Origin: Acidobacteriota bacterium
GTDB taxonomy: Bacteria; Acidobacteriota; Terriglobia; Bryobacterales; Bryobacteraceae
Direction of reading: 5' to 3'
NCBI GenBank assembly: GCA_029776225.1
Contig: JAKOTR010000011.1
Location: 186,001-250,000 of the forward strand
DNA: 64,000 bases
Below are positions 18,919 through 30,707 of this stretch, in pieces (the stretch's first letter is position 1; every line of letters begins with the position of its first letter). The notes beneath the pieces were generated by a model, which saw only the letters and a list, made by a program, of their open reading frames with translations, was not told where the DNA came from and made no database searches. Made by a program: the position numbers and the translations under genes.

Positions 18919-19667
18919 TCGACCTCGCCAGTGTTCGCGCGCGGTTTCCCGGGCGCCAAATCGTCTGGTTCGATTCCTGCGCGACGACGATGGCGGAAGC
19001 GGAGAAGCTGGCGCGCGAAGGCTGCCCAACGGGGTCCGTGGTGGGCGCCGAGGAGCAGACCGCTGGAAAGGGGCGCTATGGCCGTAGCTGGATCGCCGAG
19101 CGCGGAGCGAATCTTTGTGTCTCCATCGTGCTGCGGCTCAACATGCCGGATGAGAACGTTCCCGTGCTGTCGCTGGCGCTGGGACTGGCCGCGGGACACG
19201 CGATTTCTCAAACCGCCGGTTTGGCCTGCGATCTGCGCTGGCCCAACGACGTGCTGATCGGAGAAAAAAAGTGCGCCGGCATCCTGGTGGAAGCAGCGGG
19301 AGGAACTTACATCGCCGGTATCGGGATTAACGTGAACCAGACGGAATTCCCGGATGACCTCGCCGGCACGGCGACCTCGCTGCGGGCGGTCTCGGGGCGG
19401 ACGCACTCGCGCGAGCAGTTGCTGATCCGCCTGCTCGAATCCGTCGACAGCTTTACGAAGATGCTGGTAGAAGGCGGCAAGGAGCCGGTGCTTCAGGCGT
19501 TCTCGCGCGCATCGAGCTACGTCAAAGGCAAGCGCGTGCTGGTGGAACACGGTGCGGCGCCGATCGAGGGCGTCACCGACGGGCTTGACCCCAGGGGCTT
19601 CCTTTACGTGCGCCGGCCGGATGGAGAAAGAACTCTGATTTTAGCCGGCGGAGTACGGCCGGCATGA
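18915..19667 (+). CDS. birA: Biotin--[acetyl-CoA-carboxylase] ligase, short form without repressor domain
   Basis: 250 residues, starting at ATG 18915, which overlaps the nadC stop (ATGA). The catalytic domain shows the biotin-loop motif TAGKGRYGRSW (about residue 50), the LRWPNDVLIGEKKCAGILVE strand and GIGINVNQ. A C-terminal SH3-like domain follows. There is no N-terminal winged helix, so this is a group I ligase without biotin-operon repressor activity. It biotinylates carrier domains such as AccB. Confidence 0.95.
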   Translation: MIDLASVRARFPGRQIVWFDSCATTMAEAEKLAREGCPTGSVVGAEEQTAGKGRYGRSWIAERGANLCVSIVLRLNMPDENVPVLSLALGLAAGHAISQTAGLACDLRWPNDVLIGEKKCAGILVEAAGGTYIAGIGINVNQTEFPDDLAGTATSLRAVSGRTHSREQLLIRLLESVDSFTKMLVEGGKEPVLQAFSRASSYVKGKRVLVEHGAAPIEGVTDGLDPRGFLYVRRPDGERTLILAGGVRPA

Positions 19668-19676
19668 AGGCACGCT

Positions 19677-20447
19677 ATGCTTCTGGCACTCGACGTAGGC
19701 AACACCAACGTAACCATCGGGGTCTTTAAGAACGGCGAGCTCATCGCGCACTGGCGGCTGCGTACGAACCATGAACAGACGGCCGATGAATGGGGCGTCC
19801 TGCTGAGGAACCTGTTCGCGCTGTCGTCGCTCGATTTCGCCAGCATCGACGGCATCATCATCTCCAGCGTGGTCCCGCCGCTCGATTCCTCGCTCGCGGC
19901 GATGGCGACGCGCTATTTCCACACCGAAGCGATGTTCGTCGAACCCGAGACCGACACTGGCCTGCGGATTTGCTATGAGAACCCGCGCGAAGTCGGCGCC
20001 GACCGCGTGGTGAACAGCGTCGCCGCGTTCCGGAAGTATGGCGGGCCGTGCGTCATCGTGGACCTGGGCACCGCGATCACCTTCGACTGTGTTTCGGCCG
20101 ATGCCGAGTACCTCGGCGGGCTGATCTGCCCCGGCATCACGATCGGGGTGGAAGGCCTGTTCGCCAAGACGGCGCGGCTTCCCATGGTGGACGTGCGCGA
20201 GCCGGCAAAACTGATCGGGACGAACACCGTGGGCAGCATTCAATCGGGCCTCTACTACGGCTCGATCGCCATGATCGATGGAATCCTCGAGCGGCTGATC
20301 GGCGTGCTGGGGCCGGAAACCCGCATGGTCGCCACAGGCGGGCAGGCGAGCCTGATCGTGCGCGGCTCCCGCTACCTGAAGCAGGCGGACGAGGATCTCA
20401 CCCTGGAGGGGCTCGCCATGATCTGGGAGCGAAACCGGCGGCGATGA
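19677..20447 (+). CDS. coaX: Type III pantothenate kinase
   Basis: 256 residues of the CoaX family: the N-terminal phosphate-binding LALDVGNTNVTIGVF, GADRVVNSVAAF, the DLGTAITFDCV motif and TGGQASLI near the end. It phosphorylates pantothenate in the first step of CoA synthesis and, unlike types I and II, usually needs a monovalent cation. birA and coaX are often neighbours, as here (9 nt apart). Confidence 0.96.
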   Translation: MLLALDVGNTNVTIGVFKNGELIAHWRLRTNHEQTADEWGVLLRNLFALSSLDFASIDGIIISSVVPPLDSSLAAMATRYFHTEAMFVEPETDTGLRICYENPREVGADRVVNSVAAFRKYGGPCVIVDLGTAITFDCVSADAEYLGGLICPGITIGVEGLFAKTARLPMVDVREPAKLIGTNTVGSIQSGLYYGSIAMIDGILERLIGVLGPETRMVATGGQASLIVRGSRYLKQADEDLTLEGLAMIWERNRRR

Positions 20448-21127
20448 CAGAGGAAGCCTGGTCCGGCAATTACTTCACTTACTTCACGGAAATCGAGGAG
20501 CACTTCCAAAAGGCGCGCGGCACCGGTTTGTTTCTGCTCTCGCCGCTCGATTGGGCGCTGATTGAGAGCTGGAAGAACGCCGGCGTGCCGCTCGAGGCGG
20601 TGCTGCGGGGCATCGACGCCGCTTTCGAGAAATGGCGCGCAAGAAAGTCCAGAGTGCAGAAGATCAACTCGCTAGCCTACTGTGCCCAGGCAGTGCTCGA
20701 GCAGGCTCAGTTGATGGCCGGGAAAGCTCCGCCCGCTACGGCCAGGGAGCCGGCGCCGCCTTTCGGGCTCGACGAGCTTCGCGCTTACCTGGAGTCCAAC
20801 GCCGCGCAGCTCCGGAAACCGGGATACGAGGAGATCGCCGCCGCTCTCGACCGCCTGGCCGCCGAAGCCGAATCGCACTACCGCGACCTGGAGGAGCTGG
20901 AGCGCCGCCTCACCGCGCTTGAGGAAAAGATGATCGCCATTGCGCGGGCGGCGCAGTCCGATGAAGACGTCCTGGCCGCCCGCCGGGAGTTCGATCTCCG
21001 GCTCCGCCCCTATCGCGCCAAAATGACGGCCGAGCAGATCGCCATGCTCGAAAAGCAGTATCTGGATCGCCGCCTGCTGGAGTCGGCCGGCTTGCCTCGA
21101 TTGAGCCTGTTTTATTTGCGCCAATAA
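20444..21127 (+). CDS. Hypothetical protein encoded after coaX
   Basis: The true start is ATG 20444, overlapping the coaX stop by 4 nt; the frame stays open further upstream only as a shadow of coaX. The 227-residue product begins with a compact helical region (YFTYFTEIEEHFQKARG), then WALIESWKNAGVPLEAVLRGIDAAFEKW, a region reminiscent of DNA-binding or replication-initiator helices. A central Ala/Pro linker and a long coiled coil (about 125-200) follow. I do not recognise an assigned function. Its place at the end of a block of core genes suggests a conserved cellular role. Confidence 0.8.
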   Translation: MTEEAWSGNYFTYFTEIEEHFQKARGTGLFLLSPLDWALIESWKNAGVPLEAVLRGIDAAFEKWRARKSRVQKINSLAYCAQAVLEQAQLMAGKAPPATAREPAPPFGLDELRAYLESNAAQLRKPGYEEIAAALDRLAAEAESHYRDLEELERRLTALEEKMIAIARAAQSDEDVLAARREFDLRLRPYRAKMTAEQIAMLEKQYLDRRLLESAGLPRLSLFYLRQ

Positions 21128-21200
21128 TTCTTTGTGCCCGCCAATAATCGGGGATAATTCGGACCCAATTCGATAAACTGGGGAAAGGAGTACGCTCGGA

Positions 21201-24581
<3,381 letters not shown>

Positions 24582-24632
24582 GCAACTCTGATACTGTAAA
24601 TTCGAAACAACCGCGAACGGGAGGTGCTGAAC

Positions 24633-25496
24633 GTGGCTTTGCGAATGCTCTATCTCGTGCTGGTCCTGAGTCTGGCGGCAGCCGGGCAGGAACGCCGTAC
24701 CCTGACGGCCGGCGAAGTAATCGACAGAATCAAACAACAGGTGGGGGTGGCCTGGCGAGCTTCCACCGTGGACACCATCAAGGCCGGGAGTCCCGCAACG
24801 CCCGTCACCGGGATCGCGGTCACCATGATGCCCACATACGATGTGCTGCGGCGCGCGGCCGCATCGGGCAAGAACCTGATCATCGCGCACGAGCCCACGT
24901 TCTACGGACACCTGGATGAGACCGGCTACCTGGAAAAGGAGAACGATGCGGTCTGGGCCGCCAAGCAGGCGTTTATCAAAGAGCACAACCTAGTGATTTT
25001 CAGGTTCCACGACCATTGGCACGCCCGGCGCCCGGACGGCGTCATGACGGGGGTGGTGCGCGCGCTCGGGTGGCAGAAGTATCAGAGCGCGGGCGCCCCC
25101 GGGCGGTTCACCATACCGCGAACCACTCTCGAAAAACTGGCCGCGGAGCTGAAGCAGAAGCTGGGAAGCCGGGTGGTCCGGGTGGTCGGCGACCCCCGCA
25201 TGGTGGTGACCAGAGTGGCTCTGAACCCGGGAGCCGCGGGATTCACCTCGCACCGCCGCCTGCTCCAGCGGGAAGACGTGGAGGTAGTGGTGATCGGCGA
25301 GGTGCCCGAGTGGGAAACCATCGAATACGTGACCGACGCAGTGGCTCAGGGCAAACGCAAGGCCCTGATCCTGCTCGGCCACATTCCCTCCGAACAAGCC
25401 GGAATGGAAGAATGCGCCGCGTGGCTGAAGACGTTCATCCACGAGGCGCCCGTGGAGTTCGTGCCTACTGTGGAGCCGTTTTGGACGCCTGAGTAA
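24633..25496 (+). CDS. Exported Nif3-like dinuclear metal protein
   Basis: GTG 24633 is chosen because GGGAGG lies 8 nt upstream; a GTG at 24624 would overlap that site. The first 18 or so residues form a Sec signal peptide (LYLVLVLSLAAAG). The mature part follows the Nif3/YbgI fold: VTGIAVTMMPTYDVLRRAAA, IIAHEPTFYGH (normally H-H-P), HDHWHARRPDG and a C-terminal GHIPSEQAGMEECA metal motif. Cytoplasmic Nif3 proteins bind two metals and are linked to GTP cyclohydrolase or radical-SAM functions. An exported version is unusual and its role is unknown. Confidence 0.82.
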   Translation: MALRMLYLVLVLSLAAAGQERRTLTAGEVIDRIKQQVGVAWRASTVDTIKAGSPATPVTGIAVTMMPTYDVLRRAAASGKNLIIAHEPTFYGHLDETGYLEKENDAVWAAKQAFIKEHNLVIFRFHDHWHARRPDGVMTGVVRALGWQKYQSAGAPGRFTIPRTTLEKLAAELKQKLGSRVVRVVGDPRMVVTRVALNPGAAGFTSHRRLLQREDVEVVVIGEVPEWETIEYVTDAVAQGKRKALILLGHIPSEQAGMEECAAWLKTFIHEAPVEFVPTVEPFWTPE

Positions 25497-25510
25497 GAGA
25501 GTGCCGTTCC

Positions 25511-26767
25511 CTACAGCGGCGCGGCGCCATTGCCGTTCCAGGCGATGGTCTTGCCGCCGTGCCGGATCGATAGGCCGGCCATCAGGGTGGGAATGGTGGA
25601 CCATGCGCCGGTCTCGATATCGCACACCGGCCGCTCGCGGCTTCTCAGGCAGGCCAGGAAATTCAGGATGTGCCTGCCGCAGTCGGAGTCGAAGGACGCA
25701 TGCCCGTTTGGTGGCTCGTCGTGCAAGTCCACCCTCTTTTCGGGAGCCGATTTCCCGCCGCCGCGCCAGTTCCGGGTGACGGGCCGCAAGGTGTAACCGT
25801 AGCGGTTGACGAACAGCACGGCGTCGTCTCCCCAGAAATAAGTGCCGAGAACGTCCGAGCGCGAGCTGTAATTCACGACGAAGTCCCGATACTGCCAGGA
25901 AACGTCGGTTGTGTCCGGGAACCGGTCGTCCTGCGGCCGGTTGTACCACCCGTAGACCGCGGCCGCGGTGCGCGCGGGTTCGTTGACGCCCAGGTACCAG
26001 TGAGCGACATCGAGGAGATGCACGCCCCAGTCCGCCAGCGGGCCGCCGCCGTACTCCCAATAGTTGCGCCAGCCGCGCTGGCGCTGGGGGCTGTATGGGC
26101 GGCGCGGCGCCGGCCCCTGGAACATTTCCCAGTCAAGGTCTGGGGGAGGGGCAGTCGACTCCTCGTCCTGGCGAGCGGCGCCTCCCGCCGTGCCCTGTCT
26201 TCCTCTGGGCGCGCTTCCGCCGGGGTTGATCAGCACGACATGGCGCACTTTGCCAAGAACCCCGCTCTTGACCTCCTTGTAAGCCTCCATGAACGGTGCG
26301 CTGCTGCGTTGCATCAGGCCGACCTGCACCACGCGCTTGTGCTCCCGGACGGCCGCGATCGCCTTCAGGCACATGTCAATGTCGTTGGAGACCGGCTTCT
26401 CCAGGTAGATGTCCTTGCCGGCTTGGCAGGCGTCGATGACCATGGGGCAGTGCCAGTGGTCAGGTGTGGCGATCACGACAACGTCTATATCCTTGCGGTC
26501 AAGCACCCGCCGGTAGTCGCCGTACGTGGCGACGTTGCCGCCCACGAGAGCAGCGGCCTTTTCCAGGTTGGGCTTGTATACATCGCACAGGGCGGCAATG
26601 CGGAAGGCGGGGTTGAACTTGAACTGCGGTATCAGAGCCGCGTAGGCGCGGGTTCCCGTGCCGATGACCCCGACCACGAACTGGTCCGAAGGCGCCGGAG
26701 CCGCAGGGGCCCCCGCCGCGGCCAGTCCCATGGTTGCCTTCTTCAGGAACGATCGCCGGTTTTCCAT
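25511..26767 (-). CDS. Tat-exported Gfo/Idh/MocA family oxidoreductase
   Basis: 418 residues. The N-terminus RRSFLKKATMGLAAAGAPAA is a twin-arginine signal. A Rossmann domain follows, with GVIGTGTRAYAAL, DVVVIATPDHWH, and the EKPVSND motif containing the conserved catalytic-region Lys. The C-terminal alpha/beta domain is about 250 residues. Family members oxidise or epimerise sugars using tightly bound NAD(P). The pairing with the DUF1080 gene 46 nt upstream on the same strand suggests joint periplasmic processing of a glycoside or keto-sugar. Confidence 0.92.
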   Translation of the reverse strand: MENRRSFLKKATMGLAAAGAPAAPAPSDQFVVGVIGTGTRAYAALIPQFKFNPAFRIAALCDVYKPNLEKAAALVGGNVATYGDYRRVLDRKDIDVVVIATPDHWHCPMVIDACQAGKDIYLEKPVSNDIDMCLKAIAAVREHKRVVQVGLMQRSSAPFMEAYKEVKSGVLGKVRHVVLINPGGSAPRGRQGTAGGAARQDEESTAPPPDLDWEMFQGPAPRRPYSPQRQRGWRNYWEYGGGPLADWGVHLLDVAHWYLGVNEPARTAAAVYGWYNRPQDDRFPDTTDVSWQYRDFVVNYSSRSDVLGTYFWGDDAVLFVNRYGYTLRPVTRNWRGGGKSAPEKRVDLHDEPPNGHASFDSDCGRHILNFLACLRSRERPVCDIETGAWSTIPTLMAGLSIRHGGKTIAWNGNGAAPL

Positions 26768-26813
26768 TTATGCATTCCTCCTTCAGCGTTTTTCCAGGCT
26801 GCCTGGGAACAAG

Positions 26814-27557
26814 CTACTGGTTGAGCCGGCGCATCCAGATGTTGCGGAACTGCACCGTCGTATCCGGCGCGCCCTCGGTGACCCCTTTCGCCGTCGCGAT
26901 CTTCCGGCCGACGTACCTGCCGTGGTCCTGAAGCACCAGCGGGCCCTCACTCGTTGTGCACTTGCGCGGGCGCACCGGCACGTGATCCTGGATGAGCACG
27001 CCGTTGTGCAGCAGCGTGAGGCTGCCGGGAGTCTCCACCGTGCCGTCGGGAGCGCAGCGCGGGGCGTGGAAGATGATGTCGAAGGTCTGCCATTCGCCCG
27101 GCGGGCGGGAAGCGTTCACCAGCGGCGCGGATTGCCCGTAGAGTGCGCCGCAGGCGCCTGTGGCGTATGTCTCGTTCTTGTAGGAGTCGAGAATCTGGAT
27201 CTCGTACCGGCCGTGGAGCAGCACGCCGCTATTCGCCCTCCCCTGGCCCCTCATATGGGGCTCGTAGGGAAGATTGAACTCCAGGTGAATCTGCGCGTCC
27301 CGGAACGTCTCCTTGGTTCGGGTATCGCCCGCGCCGGTGCGGCAGCTCATCACGCCGTTGGCGACCGTGCACTTCGAGGGCTGCCCATCCATCGTGGTCC
27401 AGGCGGAATTGTCGCGGCCGTCAAACAGGACGATGGCATCGGAGGGCGCTTTGCCCGGACCGCCCGGGTCGACCACCGGCGGTTGTGGCCCCTCGGAGCT
27501 CTGGGCGCACGCGATCCCGGCGGCAAGAACGAAGATTCCAAATTGCAGAACTGCCAT
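26814..27557 (-). CDS. Secreted DUF1080 (3-keto-disaccharide hydrolase-like) protein
   Basis: 247 residues with a signal peptide (1-19, ending ACAQ). It is followed by a concanavalin-like beta-sandwich characteristic of DUF1080: IVLFDGRDNSAW near the start, DAQIHLEFNLP, NSGVLLHGRYEIQILDS and GPLVLQDHG. DUF1080 proteins have been tied to hydrolysis of 3-keto-glycosides made by Gfo/Idh/MocA-like oxidoreductases, and exactly such an oxidoreductase lies downstream. A consensus promoter ends a few bases before its ATG, so the message may be nearly leaderless. Confidence 0.9.
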   Translation of the reverse strand: MAVLQFGIFVLAAGIACAQSSEGPQPPVVDPGGPGKAPSDAIVLFDGRDNSAWTTMDGQPSKCTVANGVMSCRTGAGDTRTKETFRDAQIHLEFNLPYEPHMRGQGRANSGVLLHGRYEIQILDSYKNETYATGACGALYGQSAPLVNASRPPGEWQTFDIIFHAPRCAPDGTVETPGSLTLLHNGVLIQDHVPVRPRKCTTSEGPLVLQDHGRYVGRKIATAKGVTEGAPDTTVQFRNIWMRRLNQ

Positions 27558-27566
27558 GTCAGTAGA

Positions 27567-27596
27567 ACTATACAGAAACCCCCGCTAATGTGTCAA
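27567..27596 (-). promoter_or_regulatory. Sigma70-type promoter of the DUF1080-Gfo/Idh/MocA operon
   Basis: On the minus strand TTGACA (27596-27591) and TATAGT (27572-27567) are 18 nt apart. Transcription would start near 27560, only about 3 nt before the ATG at 27557, which leaves no room for a Shine-Dalgarno. Confidence 0.7.
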
Positions 27597-27762
27597 TGGA
27601 AATCTCACCAGGACAGCCTACATGGCAACTTGAGGAAGTGCTGGGGTCGGTGAACTGCTTGTTAACCTCCCATACTGCAATAGCAGACTATCGACTCAGC
27701 TCGCGGGGCGGGATTACTGGCTGGGGTGGTAACGGTGGGGGTGGGAGTTCTTCGTCGAAGCG

Positions 27763-28557
27763 CTAAACGTCTTGTAACTGCTCCATCACGTCGAGGATGG
27801 TTTCACCGCCCGGCTTTCGTGCGGCGCGCAGGCGCTCGAAGGTGTCATACATTTGCTTGATTTTTTCGCCGTAGGCGGCGGCATTGCCCGGCCCGTTGTA
27901 CAGTTCGGCGAACCGCCGGAAATCCTTTTGCCGCAGCGCGGGCACCATGCGGGGCTGAGCCTCGCTTTTTTGAAGGAAGTCAAAGAAGGCCTCGATCTGC
28001 CGCCGTTCGCTGCTTGAGAACGCGTCGAACATTTCGTGAACGGACCCGAATCCGGCGGCGGCGTGATTGGATCCCAGGATCTGCGGGCTTCCCATGCTGA
28101 TGGACAGCTTCGCCGCCGTCTCGTCCAATGAGCGCGCGAATTCGAACGCCCGCCATTCGCCGGCCTGCCCGCAATGGACCAGCTCGAATTCTCCGGCGGC
28201 TGATGCGCGCCAGCGGTGGCCCGTCCAGGGCCTTTTGGCATCGAACTGGAAATGGGTGTGGAAGACTTCGCTGTTCGCCTTGCCCCAGTGGCGGAAGAAG
28301 TGATGGTTTTCGAAACGGATGAGCATGCGCCCTCCGGGGCCGAAGCCGTCGCCGCCGGATTCCACGCAGAAGACGGCCACCGCGACGCCGGTTTCAAGCT
28401 GCAACTGCGCGGCAAGCGAGCTCAGCAGACCGCCCGCCTTGTTCCACACCCTGGCGGCGAGCCGTTCTGCGCTCGTGGGGTGCTCGCTGAGCCTCAGCAG
28501 CTCATCATCAGGCGGCGCCATCTCAGGGCCGGAGAGGAAAGTAGTCGATTTTTCCAC
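27763..28557 (-). CDS. N-acetylmuramidase-family (phage-endolysin-type) protein
   Basis: 264 residues without an evident signal peptide. The central domain (about 55-225) matches the N-acetylmuramidase family found in phage endolysins: VAVFCVESGGDGF with the likely catalytic Glu, MLIRFENHHFFRHWG, SISMGSPQILGSNHAAAGF, and a trailing helical ALRQKDFRRFAELYNGPGNAA. Such enzymes cut the glycan strand of peptidoglycan. No holin, phage structural or integrase gene is nearby. It could be a domesticated endolysin, a cell-wall remodelling enzyme or an exported effector. Confidence 0.8.
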   Translation of the reverse strand: MEKSTTFLSGPEMAPPDDELLRLSEHPTSAERLAARVWNKAGGLLSSLAAQLQLETGVAVAVFCVESGGDGFGPGGRMLIRFENHHFFRHWGKANSEVFHTHFQFDAKRPWTGHRWRASAAGEFELVHCGQAGEWRAFEFARSLDETAAKLSISMGSPQILGSNHAAAGFGSVHEMFDAFSSSERRQIEAFFDFLQKSEAQPRMVPALRQKDFRRFAELYNGPGNAAAYGEKIKQMYDTFERLRAARKPGGETILDVMEQLQDV

Positions 28558-28670
28558 GCCCCTATCCTAGAGACCACAATCGCCGCGGAACGAGGCTGCA
28601 TTTCAGTAATTCGCTCATAGGGAACGAAAAAGAAAAACAAATTCGACGTGACTCGTTTGACTCGCCGCGC

Positions 28671-29732
28671 TCAGTCCATGCGGCGCCGCCAGATGTCGAT
28701 CAGCGCAAAGGTCACGGCCATCACCACGGGGCCGAGAATCACACCGGATGCGCCGAAAACAATGATGCCGCCGACCACCGCAATGAACACCGCCGCAGTG
28801 TGGACGCGGATGCGCCCTCCCACAAAGACCGGAAACAGGATGTTATCGATTGTCCCCACCACCAGGGTGCCCCAGGCCGTGAGCACGAGAGCCTTGATCC
28901 AGAACCCCGAAAGCGCCAGATAGATGGCTGCCGGAATCCACACCACGAACGCGCCCAGAACGGGTACGATCCCCAGCAACCCCATCACGGTTCCCCAGAA
29001 AAGCGGCCCGGGCAGCTTCAGCCACCAGAACATCAACCCGCCCAGCGCCCCCTGCACCGCGGCGACCGCAAGCGTCCCGTAGATGGTGGCAAAAATTGTG
29101 TCGTTAACGCGAGAGAACACTTCATCGGCTTCGTCCCGGGAGAGCGGAATCAGGCCGCGCACGCGGTTCACCAGCGGGCGCCGGTCCCGGTAGAAGTAGA
29201 AAAGCAGAAAGAACGTGATGAGGAACTGAGCCGCGGCCCAGAACGAACCCGCCACGACAGTGGCGACCTGCGGTGTCAGGTTGGTGATGGCCTGCTCAAT
29301 CGCTCCCCCGACATCCCACCGCGATTCGGCCCAGCGGAGGAACGACATCAGCCTGCGATGCGGCTCCAGCGCCTTGAGCCACTCGCCGGATGTGATTGCC
29401 GCTTGGGCCGCAGAAAGCGCGTTCGCTGCCTGCCGGACAAACTCCTGGAACAGGAACACGAAAGGAACAACAACCACGACCGCCACCGCGAAGACGGTCA
29501 ATCCGGCGGCCAGGTTCTTGTGCCCGATTCTCTCCCTCAGCCAGTCATAGACCGGGTGAGTGGGGATCGCCAGCGCCACCGCCCAGGCCAAAGCCGGCAG
29601 AAACGGCGCTACGAGCAGGTTGCAGAGGTAGAGCGCCAGGCCGGTTGCAACCGCCAGCACGGCAACCAGCGCCGGCTCGCGGGGCACCCGGTTCGAATCC
29701 GGGGCGCCGTGCTCGCGCGTTGGCCCGTCCAT
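28671..29732 (-). CDS. AI-2E/PerM-family membrane transporter
   Basis: 353 residues with about eight hydrophobic helices in the AI-2E family pattern: a paired N-terminal hairpin (LALYLCNLLVAPFLPALAWAVAL), an amphipathic middle (about 75-150), and the C-terminal cluster with GTLAVAAVQGALGGLMFWWL and GVILGPVVMA. Family members export small molecules (AI-2 was proposed) or exchange ions. It begins 3 nt after the egtD stop, so it belongs to the egtBD operon and could move ergothioneine or an intermediate. Confidence 0.87.
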   Translation of the reverse strand: MDGPTREHGAPDSNRVPREPALVAVLAVATGLALYLCNLLVAPFLPALAWAVALAIPTHPVYDWLRERIGHKNLAAGLTVFAVAVVVVVPFVFLFQEFVRQAANALSAAQAAITSGEWLKALEPHRRLMSFLRWAESRWDVGGAIEQAITNLTPQVATVVAGSFWAAAQFLITFFLLFYFYRDRRPLVNRVRGLIPLSRDEADEVFSRVNDTIFATIYGTLAVAAVQGALGGLMFWWLKLPGPLFWGTVMGLLGIVPVLGAFVVWIPAAIYLALSGFWIKALVLTAWGTLVVGTIDNILFPVFVGGRIRVHTAAVFIAVVGGIIVFGASGVILGPVVMAVTFALIDIWRRRMD

Positions 29733-29735
29733 GGG

Positions 29736-30704
29736 CTACTTCGCCAGCCACAAATTCAAAGCAAAAGGCCAGTCCTCGTCCACCCAGATCTCCTCCGGAT
29801 GGAAGTTGGTCTTTGCCGCAAGCTCCGGCAGTTCGCGCAAGGAGAACTTGTGGCACGCCTCAGTCCAGATCGTTTCGCCTTCCCGCAGCGTTACCGTGAT
29901 GCGCGCCTCGCGGACCGTAACTGTCTGGAGACGGCGCGAGCGCAGGTGCATTTCGATTCTTTGCTCGGCTTCGCAGAATCGCGCCTCGTGCGCGAACTGG
30001 CGGAGGTCGAAATCGCCCCCGAGTTCCCGGTTGATTCGCGCCAACAGATTCAGGTTGAAAGCAGCTGTGACGCCCGCCGGATCGTCGTAGGCCGCCAGCA
30101 GGCGCTCAGCCGGTTTCTGGAGGTCGGTTCCGAGCAGCAGCGCATCGCCCGGCGCCAGCAGCCCGCGAATGGACTTGAGAAAACGAACGGCCGCCGGGCG
30201 GTCGAAATTCCCGATCGTACTGCCAAGGAACAACACCAGCATCGGCCGGCCGGGTTCCCGTTCGGCCGCGGCGCGCGCCAGCCCTTCCAGAAACGGCCCT
30301 TCCAGCCCGACCACCGTGAGCGCGCCCAGGCCCAATAGTTCCCGGTTGCAACGGATGAGCGCGGCCGCCGACACGTCGATCGGATAGTAAGTGAGCCGCC
30401 CGCACACTCTAAGCGATTCCAGAATGGTGCGCGCCTTGCGGCCGTCGCCGCTACCGAGTTCCGTAACCACGGCCGGGCAGCCCGCCGCTTGCCGGATTTC
30501 GTCGCGGTGGCGCTGGAGCAGCCGCTGCTCGGCCCGCGTCAAGCCGTATTCCGGCAGATGAGTGATCGCCTCGAAGAGCGCGCTGCCCACATCGTCGTAG
30601 AGGTACTTCGAGGGCAGTTCTTTCTGCCCCGCCTTGGTAAGCCCGGAGCGCACCTCCTCGGCGAAGGAGAGTTCCGGTTTCAGGTTCCGCGCCTGACCGG
30701 CCAT
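29736..30704 (-). CDS. egtD: L-histidine N-alpha-methyltransferase
   Basis: 322 residues. It shows EgtD landmarks: SKYLYDDVGSALFEAIT near the N-terminus, the SAM-binding VTELGSGDGRKARTIL, YPIDVSAAAL, FLGSTIGNF, and LLGTDLQKPAERLLAAYDDPAGVTAAFN. EgtD trimethylates histidine to hercynine, the first step of ergothioneine synthesis. It lies 3 nt downstream of egtB, and its own stop is 3 nt before the transporter start. egtA, egtC and egtE are not in the window. Confidence 0.95.
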   Translation of the reverse strand: MAGQARNLKPELSFAEEVRSGLTKAGQKELPSKYLYDDVGSALFEAITHLPEYGLTRAEQRLLQRHRDEIRQAAGCPAVVTELGSGDGRKARTILESLRVCGRLTYYPIDVSAAALIRCNRELLGLGALTVVGLEGPFLEGLARAAAEREPGRPMLVLFLGSTIGNFDRPAAVRFLKSIRGLLAPGDALLLGTDLQKPAERLLAAYDDPAGVTAAFNLNLLARINRELGGDFDLRQFAHEARFCEAEQRIEMHLRSRRLQTVTVREARITVTLREGETIWTEACHKFSLRELPELAAKTNFHPEEIWVDEDWPFALNLWLAK

Positions 30705-30707
30705 CGA

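Noticed and set aside
29688-29702. GGTTCGAATCC, which looks like a tRNA T-loop
   Set aside because: It lies in the first codons of the AI-2E-family transporter; no acceptor stem, anticodon arm or D-arm can be formed around it.
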